Assembly: GCA_046331665.1 (NCBI GenBank)
Contig: JAXLQK010000033.1
Coordinates: 5,624-69,623 of the forward strand
Direction of reading: 5' to 3'
Origin: CAWBAT01 sp046331665
GTDB lineage: Bacteria > Acidobacteriota > Terriglobia > Versatilivoradales > Versatilivoraceae
Length of the DNA: 64,000 nucleotides
Below are positions 10,401-17,794 of this stretch, in pieces. Under the pieces are notes generated by a model that saw only the letters and a list, made by a program, of their open reading frames with translations, ran no database searches and was not told the DNA's origin. Positions within the stretch are counted from its first letter, which is position 1, and each line of letters begins with the position of its first letter. A program made the translations under genes and the position numbers.

Positions 10401-11480
10401 ACAGAGCATGGCGGAAGACCGTCTCATCGGCTTGCGATGATTGAACGTGATGGTCAACCGATCGCTAAAATGGACTACGGGCATGCCGCCACGATCTGGA
10501 GGATCAATCTCGGGTGGCGTCGTCGTGCCAACCCAGCAGAATGGGGTTTCCTGCTGGATATCGAACGTGGTTACTGGGAAACCAATAAGCTAGCTGGCGA
10601 GGAGCAAGACGATCAATTTGGAGTCCGGACGATGCGAGTTATCCCTTTTGTTGAAGATCGTCGAAATTGCCTCCTTTTTGAACCTGCTGAAGAGCAGTCT
10701 GTAGAAGTAATGGCATCCCTGGCTTCAGCCCTGAAAAATGCCATTCAGGTCCGTTATCAACTTGAGGATAACGAACTTGCCGCGGAAGCGCTTCCCAGCG
10801 ATGACAAACGGCGGCTCATCTTGTTTTACGAGGCCGCAGAGGGAGGAGCGGGAGTTCTTAGAAGTGTTTTTGACGATCCAGCGGCAGTGCAAGAGGTGGC
10901 CAAGGAAGCTCTGCGCCTGTGTCATTTCAATCCAGAAACAGGCGAAGACCTGAGACGCAGTCAGGGCGCCAAAGAAGATTGTGAAGCTGCCTGCTACGAC
11001 TGCCTCATGAATTACAGCAACCAGCGGGATCATGGTCACTTGGATCGTCAGAAAATTCGTGAAATGCTACTGGAATTGGCTAAATGCAAAGTTTCGGCCT
11101 CCTCGGCGCCCAAGCCGAGAGCAGAACAACTGCTCGAATTGGACAGACTGTGCGATAGCGAATTGGAACGCAAATGGTTGCGCTTCCTCGAAGAGCGTGA
11201 TTTGCGGCTGCCCTCCAGATCCCAGATATTGATTGAAGCCTGCCATACTCGTCCCGACTTCCTTTACGACGACCAACTCACAGCGATCTATGTAGATGGG
11301 CCACCGCACGACTTTCCTGACCGGCAGCAGCGAGACAAGCTCCAGGCAGATGCCATGGACGATTTGGGTTACACCGTAATCCGCTTTCACCACGAAGCAG
11401 ATTGGGAGTTAATTGTGGCTCAATTTCCAAGCGTATTTGGGCATCTCCACACTCAGGGAGGGGATGGAGGACGGTCTTGA
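7218..11480 (+). CDS. DUF1998 helicase, C-terminal part, with Vsr/DUF559-like nuclease domain
   Basis: Continuation of the helicase begun at 6,259; the ATG at 7,218 is simply the first after the frameshift. It contains the second RecA domain (MELGVDIRELNAVN, then YAQRSGRAGRSGQ as motif VI). Zinc-ribbon-like cysteine pairs follow (CRECGQEYYC; CDECGYLHP with CERRQCG). The DUF1998 signature near the end is ACYDCLMNYSNQRDHGHLDR. The last 110 residues look like a Vsr/DUF559-type PD-(D/E)XK domain (RPDFLYDDQLTAIYVDG, then VIRFHHEADW). In DISARM, helicase (DrmA) and DUF1998 (DrmB) functions are split over two genes. Here they are one polypeptide, as also in Druantia DruE. The stop TGA overlaps the TTG start of the next helicase gene, so the two are coupled. 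Confidence 0.82.
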   Translation: MEELKERVLDERRIPPVDFHGFISDPLSVWIEDTFGLRREEKTGRLVRAVPKSIAGEDGAANSLSKMTGVPYERCIKVLEGHLLASYSCGRHPQTDQPPFAFRLHQFISKGGTTYSSIEEESVRYLTVYPQQFVPGDRTKVLLPLVFCRECGQEYYCVKSKKTETPASSKFEKRELSDLHREENALSGFLYFSNTDPWPRDLEAILDRLPEDWIEESPSGRRVKRNRRDHLPRAIQLGLDGTEDKNGLEGQYIPAPFRFCLRCGVSYAFRQGTDFAKLSSLSSEGRSTATTILSMSMVRSLRKEQNLNSRARKLLSFTDNRQDASLQAGHFNDFVAIGLLRAALYRAANKAGEIGLSHEELADKVFEAIDLPIQLYAQGNSSPKFQKLVETQRALRVVLAYRLYQDLKRGWRIVSQNLEQCGLIEIQYKSLYELCEAEEEWQGKHPALVSAKPATRAKVSKVLLDYMRRELAIKVDYLDRIYQDRLKQLSSQHLCEPWAIDENEELEYARTIFPNKDANRKDEPGYFYLTARGGFGQYLRRGNTFEDYLDKINLKEANIIIGQLFKALEVAGLVQVVVPPDDDKDVPGYQLAASSLLWKAADGTKSFQDPIRVPRISSEGGKTNPFFVNFYRNMGLEIQGFEAREHTAQVQADLRIKREEQFAEAKLPILYCSPTMELGVDIRELNAVNLRKIPPTPANYAQRSGRAGRSGQPALVFSYCTTGSPHDQYFFKRPTRMVAGAVSPPRMDLVNEDLVLAHLHSVWLAETGLYLGSTLKDLLDLSGDTPSLAFLPSVQAALTEPLFRQRALNRVKHILDTLELELKQSDWFNEKWAEDALDKVALSFDQACDRWRGMYRAALSQARAQSKIILDMTRTAEEKNHATRLRAEAEAQLRLLAEPQNIVDSDFNSYRYFASEGFLPGYNFPRLPLSAYIPGKRKTQDRDEFLSRPRFLAISEFGPRSVIYHEGSRYVTNRVILPVGENNELQTRKAKQCDECGYLHPIMDGDGIDKCERRQCGALLGAPMVRLFRLQNVTTKRRDRINSDEEERMRFGYELKTGVRFTEHGGRPSHRLAMIERDGQPIAKMDYGHAATIWRINLGWRRRANPAEWGFLLDIERGYWETNKLAGEEQDDQFGVRTMRVIPFVEDRRNCLLFEPAEEQSVEVMASLASALKNAIQVRYQLEDNELAAEALPSDDKRRLILFYEAAEGGAGVLRSVFDDPAAVQEVAKEALRLCHFNPETGEDLRRSQGAKEDCEAACYDCLMNYSNQRDHGHLDRQKIREMLLELAKCKVSASSAPKPRAEQLLELDRLCDSELERKWLRFLEERDLRLPSRSQILIEACHTRPDFLYDDQLTAIYVDGPPHDFPDRQQRDKLQADAMDDLGYTVIRFHHEADWELIVAQFPSVFGHLHTQGGDGGRS

Positions 11481-14317
11481 GCTTTGCCGTTGGATCTATT
11501 GTCAAAACACGTGGTCGGGAATGGGTCGTCCTGCCCGAGTCGGGAGAAAAATTGCTCCTGCTCCGTCCCCTGGGCGGGTCGGACGAAGAGATTGCCGGGG
11601 TTTACCTGCCGCTCGAGACAGTGGAGCCCGCCCAGTTCGACCTTCCAGACCCCACCAGAGTCGGGGATTATCGTTCCTCTCAGCTCCTGCGCGATGCCGT
11701 TCGATTGAGTTTCCGCAATAGTGCAGGCCCTTTCCGTTCTTTTGGCCGCATTGCCATTGATCCACGTCCTTACCAGCTTGTTCCTCTTTTGATGGCCCTC
11801 AAATTAGACCCAGTTCGCTTGCTCATTGCAGACGACGTAGGAATTGGTAAAACCATAGAAGCAGCCCTTGTGGCTCGTGAACTGGTCGACAGGGCTGAAG
11901 TGAATAGGCTGGCGGTCCTGTGCCCTCCGGCCCTTGCAGAGCAGTGGCAGGCAGAACTCCAGAGTAAATTTCATATTGATGCGGAATTGGTCCTGCCCGG
12001 GACTGCCGGGCGGTTGGAGCGTAATTGCCGTGCTCATGAGTCGCTGTTTGACATTTATCCTTACGTCATTGTCTCGATGGACTTCATCAAATCCGAGCGG
12101 CGGCGGGACGAATTCCTGAGAACCTGCCCGGAACTGGTCATTGTTGATGAAGCGCACTCGTGTGTAGAAGCGGCGGAAGGCAGAAGCTCCAGACATCAGC
12201 GGCATAAGCTTATTTCTGGACTCGCTGCGCATGCCGAGAGGCATTTGATCTTAGTCACTGCCACACCACATAGTGGTAACGAGAGCTCTTTCCGCTCTCT
12301 GCTGAAGTTACTTAGGCCTGAATTTGAAAACCTGCCTCTCAACCTGACCGGGGCTGAAAATGAGCAACAACGCCGTCGCCTGGCAACGCATTTTATTCAA
12401 AGAAAACGGGGAGACATCCGTCATTTCCTTAATTCAGATACTCCCTTCCCCGATAGGCAGGAGAAAGAGGTCACTTACCGGCTAACGGATGAATACAAGC
12501 GACTCTTTGGAAGGGTTCTGGCTTACGCCCGAGAGGTTGTAACTGAAGCAGGAACGGACCGTCGGAGGCAAAGGATCCAATGGTGGTCTGTTCTTGCCTT
12601 GCTTCGCTCACTCGCTTCTAGCCCCGCAGCTGCGGCTTCCACACTACGGACCCGTTCCGGAATGAGTGAAGCTCAAACCATCGAGGAAGCCGATGAAATT
12701 GGCGAGCGAAGTATTCTGGACCTCGTTGAAGATGAAACCTCAGAATCCGCAGACCTCGCTCCAGGCAGCGATATTGAGACGGCGGAAGATGAGCAGGCAA
12801 GAAATCGCCGTCGCCTTCTCGAGATGGCCAGGATCGCAGAATCCCTGAAGGGTGAGAAGGACGCGAAGCTGAAAGAATCCATCAAGATTGTCTCTGAGTT
12901 ACTGAAAGACGGATTCAACCCGATTGTATTCTGCCGTTTTGTTCAAACTGCGGAATATGTAAAGGACGAACTGCGCAGCAAGTTGCCAAAGAACGTAACC
13001 ATTGAGGCTGTAACGGGCTTACTGCCTCCTGCTGACCGTGAACTGCGAGTAGCCGAGTTGGGGAAAGCTGAAAAACGTGTCCTGGTAGCGACTGACTGTC
13101 TAAGTGAGGGGATCAACCTTCAGGAAAATTTCGATGCCGTTGTCCATTATGACCTTTCCTGGAACCCTACTCGTCACGAACAACGGGAAGGTCGAGTAGA
13201 TCGCTTTAACCAGCGCAGCCCAACAGTGCGGGTTGTGACTTACTACGGCATCGACAACCAGATCGATGGAATTGTCCTCGACGTTTTGCTTAAAAAACAC
13301 AAGAAGATACGGACCTCATTGGGTATCTCAGTCCCTGTCCCAGGCAATACCGAACAGTTGGTTGAAGCGATCTTTGAAGGGTTGCTGCTCCGTCAAACAC
13401 CGGGGAATGCAGAACAATTGTTACTTGGCTTCGAAGACTTTGTAAAACCTCAACGCGAGAAACTTCACAGCGAGTGGGAAACTGCTGCCGAACGTGAGAG
13501 GCGTTCCCGCACCGTTTTTGCACAGGATGCGCTGAATAGAAATGTTGATGAAGTTGAACGGGAATTGAAATCGGTCCGAAATGCCATTGGATCAAGTATT
13601 GATGTATCCAGATTTGTAGGCGTGGCCTTTCATGCCCATAACGCCGTCGTCCAACACGGAGACCCGCTTAAAATAGACCTGCGAGAAATCCCTCGTGGTT
13701 TAAAAGATCTATTGCCTGCCGATCTCACAAACGGTCAGATCCGAGCCCGCTTTAGTTTGCCTGTCCGGGCCGATGAGGTTTACCTCAGCCGCACCCATCC
13801 GATCGTGGAAAGGATGGCCTCATTTGTCCTGGATACGGCCCTCGATTCCCAATTGGATGGCGTAGCCAAAAGATGTGGTGTCATCCGGACGCGTGCAGTC
13901 ACCAAACGAACTACTTTGCTATTGCTACGTTATCGTTTCCACATTGTGACGAATCAAAAAGACGAAGAGCGGCATCTGTTAGCTGAAGATAGTCAGCTCG
14001 TTGCATTTGTCGGAACCCCCCAAAACGCCGAGTGGCTCGATGAGTCATCAACGGAGTCATTGTTAAGTTTGAAACCAGACGAGAACATCGCTCCAGACCC
14101 GGCTCGCCAGGCTATTGGCAAAATTCTGGAGAGCATAAGCACCGTTCGTCCTCAGCTGGACCAATTCGCGATTAAGAGAGGCGATGAGCTGCTTGAATCA
14201 CACAGCCGCATTCGCACCGCCGCCAATATTCGCAGGGTCAAACAAAGGATTGAACCCAAGCTCCCAGTCGACATTTTGGGTGTCTATATTTATTTGCCGG
14301 TTGGCTTAACAAATTAA
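11477..14317 (+). CDS. SNF2/HepA-family helicase (DrmD-like)
   Basis: 946 aa. Walker A ADDVGIGKT (118-126), DEAH (224-227), LVTATPHSG as motif III, then the C-terminal helicase region with LSEGINLQ and EQREGRVDRF as motif VI. This is the SNF2/RapA branch used as DrmD in class 1 DISARM. An upstream ATG at 11,402 would lie inside the previous gene. I prefer TTG at 11,477 because GGAGG sits at 11,466-11,470 and the start overlaps the previous stop as TTGA. It is followed by a 189-bp gap made of palindromic repeats and then the methylase. It probably works with the DUF1998 helicase on incoming DNA. Intact over its full length. Confidence 0.85.
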   Translation: MSFAVGSIVKTRGREWVVLPESGEKLLLLRPLGGSDEEIAGVYLPLETVEPAQFDLPDPTRVGDYRSSQLLRDAVRLSFRNSAGPFRSFGRIAIDPRPYQLVPLLMALKLDPVRLLIADDVGIGKTIEAALVARELVDRAEVNRLAVLCPPALAEQWQAELQSKFHIDAELVLPGTAGRLERNCRAHESLFDIYPYVIVSMDFIKSERRRDEFLRTCPELVIVDEAHSCVEAAEGRSSRHQRHKLISGLAAHAERHLILVTATPHSGNESSFRSLLKLLRPEFENLPLNLTGAENEQQRRRLATHFIQRKRGDIRHFLNSDTPFPDRQEKEVTYRLTDEYKRLFGRVLAYAREVVTEAGTDRRRQRIQWWSVLALLRSLASSPAAAASTLRTRSGMSEAQTIEEADEIGERSILDLVEDETSESADLAPGSDIETAEDEQARNRRRLLEMARIAESLKGEKDAKLKESIKIVSELLKDGFNPIVFCRFVQTAEYVKDELRSKLPKNVTIEAVTGLLPPADRELRVAELGKAEKRVLVATDCLSEGINLQENFDAVVHYDLSWNPTRHEQREGRVDRFNQRSPTVRVVTYYGIDNQIDGIVLDVLLKKHKKIRTSLGISVPVPGNTEQLVEAIFEGLLLRQTPGNAEQLLLGFEDFVKPQREKLHSEWETAAERERRSRTVFAQDALNRNVDEVERELKSVRNAIGSSIDVSRFVGVAFHAHNAVVQHGDPLKIDLREIPRGLKDLLPADLTNGQIRARFSLPVRADEVYLSRTHPIVERMASFVLDTALDSQLDGVAKRCGVIRTRAVTKRTTLLLLRYRFHIVTNQKDEERHLLAEDSQLVAFVGTPQNAEWLDESSTESLLSLKPDENIAPDPARQAIGKILESISTVRPQLDQFAIKRGDELLESHSRIRTAANIRRVKQRIEPKLPVDILGVYIYLPVGLTN

Positions 14318-14319
14318 TG

Positions 14320-14499
14320 TGAATAGCGAATGGTGAATAGCGAACAGCGATTAGGCAGTAAAAAACTCCAAACACAAAAGGATCGGTCAGAAATTTCCGG
14401 TTGCTATTAGCCGTTCCCTATTCGCCATTCGCTGTTTCGCATTAATCATTGTTTTATTTCTTTTCCCTATTCGCTATTGGCTAATCGCCACTCGCTTCT
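14320..14499. repeat. inverted pair of GCGAATAGCGAATGG-type repeat arms
   Basis: The gap between the SNF2 and methylase genes is nearly all repeat. A left arm (about 14,320-14,354, GAATAGCGAATGGTGAATAG) is followed by inverted arms at 14,411-14,443 and 14,463-14,497 (CCTATTCGCCATTCGC and related). The arms can pair around a loop of about 55 bases. The same family recurs at 15,966-16,418, 17,217-17,245 and 18,763-18,797, so it is a short mobile or MITE-like repeat. Confidence 0.75.
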
Positions 14500-14506
14500 T
14501 TAGCTT

Positions 14507-17500
14507 ATGCAGATCCGTTCCCGCGACCTATTTCAAACCATTAAAACAGAAGGAGCCATACTCCCTCCCGATGTTTTGGAGCGGGTTGCAGCTTTTGATC
14601 GTGACTTGGAAGGTCTGGACCCTGGATCGTACCATCTTGACGGTAACCGCACGCTAAATGAGGCCACAAATGCTTCCTGGAACCGCTTGCAGGGGAGTTG
14701 GAGAAATTTTCGTGATGCCGTTGGCCGAGTCGGTCAAGAAGATCTGGGAACCACACCCACCCGGGAACGCTGGTTGCTTCCATTGTTTCAGGAGCTTGGT
14801 TTCGGCCGGCTGGTTCCATCCAAGGCCATTGAATTAGAAGGAAAATCTTACCCCATATCCCACTTCTGGCATCGCGTTCCAATCCATCTGGTGGGTTTCC
14901 GAGTTGATCTCGACCGTCGAACTGCCGGAGTAGCCGGAGCGGCGCGCAGCAGTCCGCACAGCCTGGTTCAAGAGTTGCTAAACCGCTCAGATGATTACTT
15001 ATGGGGAATCGTCTCGAACGGCAACCGACTGCGTTTACTTCGCGATAACCGAAGCCTCACCCGCAATGCCTACGTGGAGTTTGACCTCGAATCCATGATG
15101 GAAGGCGAAGCCTACTCCGACTTTGTTCTTCTTTGGCTTACTGTCCATCAGTCGCGCTTTGAAGCTGAACGGCCGGAAACGTGTTTTTTGGAGAAGTGGT
15201 CCCAGTCGGCCCAAAAACAGGGTGTTCGCGCTCTCGACCAGTTGCGGACCGGGGTCCAGGAAGCCATCGAAGCCCTGGGGAAAGGCTTCCTCCGGCATCC
15301 TGGCAATCAGAAACTAAAAGATCGGCTCCGCAATGGCCAACTCGATGCCCAGGAATATTACCGGCAAATACTCCGCCTGGTTTATCGGCTCATTTTTCTA
15401 TTTGTGGCGGAAGACCGCGACGCACTCCTTTTGCGAGGCGATGATAAGACTGAAGCTCGTAACAGATACATGCAGTTCTATTCCACCAGCCGCTTACGCC
15501 GTCTGGCTGAGAGGCGGATGGGCAGCCGCCACGTTGACCTTTATATAGCCCTGCGGCTGGTCATGCAAAAATTAGGGAGTGACCAGGGCTGCCCTGAATT
15601 AGCCCTCCCAGCTCTCGGCAGTTATTTATTTTCCACTGAAGCTCTTAAAGATATCGAAGACTGTGAACTTGCCAACAGTGATCTATTGTCAGCCGTCCGT
15701 GCCCTGGCAGTGACCCAGGCAGATCGGGTTATTCGGGCCGTAGATTTTAGGAATCTGGGCTCTGAAGAACTCGGAAGCGTCTATGAATCAGTGTTGGAAC
15801 TTCATCCATCCCTCAATTTGGACGCTGCAAGCTTCACTCTCGGGACAGCTGCTGGCCACGAACGAAGGACTACAGGCAGCTATTACACTCCCGACTCCCT
15901 CGTCCAATGCCTCCTCGACTCCGCTCTTGAACCCGTCATCGAAGAACGCCTCAAAGAAGCCAAGCGATTAGCGAATAGCGAATGGCAAACGGAGGAAGAG
16001 AAAAACCATGCCTATTCAGTCTTATCAAGATCTCGAAATTTGGCAACGCGGTATGAGCTTGGCCGAGCAAACGTATCTACTGACCAGAGGATTCCCCAAA
16101 GAGGAACTCTTCGGACTCACTTCACAGATTCGCAGGGCAGTCTCTTCAATACCGGCGAACATCGCGGAGGGCTGGGGACGCTCGTGCCGGGCGGAGTTTC
16201 GGCAGTTTCTGCGGATCGCTCAAGGGAGCCTTCGGGAATTGGAGACTCACCTTCTACTGTCAACACGAACGGGAATTTGCCAAGCCTATCAGATTCAGCC
16301 CCTGCTGGAGACCATTACAATACTGGGCAAACAGATCCTAAGCCTCCATCGGAAACTGGAGTTGAAAAAGAAATCCTGAAGGAGTGGAATGACACTCCAT
16401 TCGCCACTCGCTATTCACTACTCACCGAGAAAGCTCTGCTTTCTCTCCGCATCTGCGATCCGGCCGTCGGCTCCGGCCACTTCCTCATTGCGGCCGCCCA
16501 TCGCCTGGCCAAGCGGCTTGCAGCCTGTCGTACGGGTGATGACGAGCCCAGCCCGGAAGCTATCAGGACTGCCTTACGGGATGTGGTAGGTCACTGTCTT
16601 TATGGAGTTGACGTCAACCCCATGGCTGCCGAGTTGTGCAAAGTGAGCCTCTGGATGGAAGCCCTCGAGCCCGGCAAACCCCTCTCTTTCCTCGATCACC
16701 ATATCCGTGTTGGCAACAGTCTCCTCGGCACAACTCCCGAACTCATTGCCAAAGGTATACCTGACGAGGCGTTTAAACCCATTGAGGGGGATGACAAAAA
16801 AGTGTGTGCGAAACTCAAAGAACGTAACAAAGCCGAGCGCAAGGGATTCGGATCGCTTTTCGTTAAAGAAGATCGGGAGATTTGGGAAAAGCTCAGTCAG
16901 GCTGCTGGTGTTCTCGATGCCATGCCTGATGACAGACCTGAAGACATTCATCAAAAGGCTGAAGCATTCTCTCGCGCCCAGACCAGCTACGACTACCAGG
17001 CAAGGAAACGCCTTGCGGATACCTGGTGTGCCGCTTTCGTTATTCGCAAGTATCTCCCTACCTTCCTCCCCTTCGGCATTACCCAGGCTTATCTCAACGA
17101 CCTCGCGCACGGCCGGTCGATTCCTGCCGAACTGGACGCTGAAATCGAACGCCTCACTCGTCAATACCAATTCTTCCACTGGCACCTCGAGTTCCCAGAA
17201 GTCTTCTATCCCCATTGCCTAATCGCTAATGGCTACTCCCTCGGCAACGCCGCTGGCTTCGACTGTGTACTCGGAAATCCGCCGTGGGAGCAAAGTGAGC
17301 TAAAAGAAAAAGAATGGTTCGCAACTCGTCGACCTGAAATTGCTGTAGCACTAACAGCGGCAAAACGAAAGAGATTGATTGAACTCCTCTCCAAAGAAGA
17401 TGTGCAGATGTATAACGAATTCATTGAAGGGTTCCAATTTCAATTACGCCTAAATGCATTTTTAGGGAACAGCGGGCGGTATCCGCTCTGTGGTCATGGA

Positions 17501-17794
17501 CGGATAAATACATATGCTGTCTTTGCGGAATTAGCTCTCTGCAGTCTACACCCCGCTGGCCGACTTGGTTGTATTATTCCGTCAGGCATTGCTACCGACG
17601 AGAACACTAAACTGTTCTTTCAAGAGATAGTTTCAAGGCGGATATTGGCAAGCCTGTATAGCTTCGAAAATGAAAACCATATTTTCCATGGTATTCATAA
17701 CGCGACGAAATTTTGTTTGCTGACTACAACAGGTGGAAAGCAGCTCGAAGCTACAGCAAACTTTGTATTTTTTATTCGAGCCCAGAAAACATAA
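14507..17794 (+). CDS. Eco57I/DrmMI-like N6-adenine DNA methylase, main open part
   Basis: 1,095 aa open frame, the larger part of a bigger gene that continues in broken frames to 19,085. Motif I is DPAVGSGHFLIAA (about 16,456) and motif IV is LGNPPWE (about 17,270), typical of gamma-class N6-adenine methylases. TGSYYTPDSLVQCLLDSALEP before motif I and YGVDVNPMAAELCKVSLWME after it are hallmarks of large Eco57I/DrmMI-type enzymes. Between LKEA and EKALLSLRICDPA lies about 150 residues of foreign sequence: an inserted repeat element that itself encodes an S23-type protein in another frame. A second small insertion sits just before the NPPW motif. The frame ends after a T-run at 17,768-17,773. 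It would mark self DNA in the DISARM-like module; activity is doubtful given the insertion and broken C-terminus. Confidence 0.8.
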   Translation: MQIRSRDLFQTIKTEGAILPPDVLERVAAFDRDLEGLDPGSYHLDGNRTLNEATNASWNRLQGSWRNFRDAVGRVGQEDLGTTPTRERWLLPLFQELGFGRLVPSKAIELEGKSYPISHFWHRVPIHLVGFRVDLDRRTAGVAGAARSSPHSLVQELLNRSDDYLWGIVSNGNRLRLLRDNRSLTRNAYVEFDLESMMEGEAYSDFVLLWLTVHQSRFEAERPETCFLEKWSQSAQKQGVRALDQLRTGVQEAIEALGKGFLRHPGNQKLKDRLRNGQLDAQEYYRQILRLVYRLIFLFVAEDRDALLLRGDDKTEARNRYMQFYSTSRLRRLAERRMGSRHVDLYIALRLVMQKLGSDQGCPELALPALGSYLFSTEALKDIEDCELANSDLLSAVRALAVTQADRVIRAVDFRNLGSEELGSVYESVLELHPSLNLDAASFTLGTAAGHERRTTGSYYTPDSLVQCLLDSALEPVIEERLKEAKRLANSEWQTEEEKNHAYSVLSRSRNLATRYELGRANVSTDQRIPQRGTLRTHFTDSQGSLFNTGEHRGGLGTLVPGGVSAVSADRSREPSGIGDSPSTVNTNGNLPSLSDSAPAGDHYNTGQTDPKPPSETGVEKEILKEWNDTPFATRYSLLTEKALLSLRICDPAVGSGHFLIAAAHRLAKRLAACRTGDDEPSPEAIRTALRDVVGHCLYGVDVNPMAAELCKVSLWMEALEPGKPLSFLDHHIRVGNSLLGTTPELIAKGIPDEAFKPIEGDDKKVCAKLKERNKAERKGFGSLFVKEDREIWEKLSQAAGVLDAMPDDRPEDIHQKAEAFSRAQTSYDYQARKRLADTWCAAFVIRKYLPTFLPFGITQAYLNDLAHGRSIPAELDAEIERLTRQYQFFHWHLEFPEVFYPHCLIANGYSLGNAAGFDCVLGNPPWEQSELKEKEWFATRRPEIAVALTAAKRKRLIELLSKEDVQMYNEFIEGFQFQLRLNAFLGNSGRYPLCGHGRINTYAVFAELALCSLHPAGRLGCIIPSGIATDENTKLFFQEIVSRRILASLYSFENENHIFHGIHNATKFCLLTTTGGKQLEATANFVFFIRAQKT
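15966..16418. mobile_element. about 450-bp inverted-repeat element inserted in the methylase gene
   Basis: The left end (TAGCGAATAGCGAATGG, from about 15,969) and the right end (16,397-16,420, read in reverse as TAGTGAATAGCGAGTGG) form imperfect terminal inverted repeats, about 21 of 25 matching. They enclose the S23-type gene at 16,008-16,379. The methylase frame stays open throughout. The insertion sits at LKEA|EKALLSL, a junction that looks seamless when the element is removed. Other copies of the arms lie at 14.3-14.5, 17.2 and 18.8 kb. Confidence 0.72.
16008..16379 (+). CDS. four-helix-bundle (S23/23S rRNA intervening-sequence type) protein
   Basis: 123 aa, read one frame off the surrounding methylase. 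IQSYQDLEIWQRGMSLAEQ, FPKEELFGLTSQIRRAVSSI, PANIAEGWGR and REFQQ-like FRQFLRIAQGSLRELETHLL make the standard signature of the S23 / IVP four-helix-bundle family (TIGR02436). These are best known from ORFs inside intervening sequences of 23S rRNA genes; their molecular role is not settled. GGAGGAAGAG at 15,991-16,000 is a good ribosome-binding site 7 bases before the ATG. The gene fills an inverted-repeat-bounded element inserted in a protein-coding gene rather than rRNA. One stretch of DNA therefore codes two proteins. Confidence 0.88.
   Translation: MPIQSYQDLEIWQRGMSLAEQTYLLTRGFPKEELFGLTSQIRRAVSSIPANIAEGWGRSCRAEFRQFLRIAQGSLRELETHLLLSTRTGICQAYQIQPLLETITILGKQILSLHRKLELKKKS
17217..17245. repeat. 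degenerate repeat arm inserted in frame in the methylase
   Basis: GCCTAATCGCTAATGGCTAC resembles the arms at 14.46 and 15.97 kb. It encodes CLIANGYSLGN, sitting between LEFPEVF and GFDCVLGNPPWE, where related enzymes normally have only a few residues. Probable in-frame insertion. Confidence 0.45.

Noticed and set aside
15966..16418. Intein in the methylase
   Set aside because: No Cys/Ser at the first position and no His-Asn at the end of the insert. The insert encodes an S23-type protein in another frame and has inverted-repeat ends.
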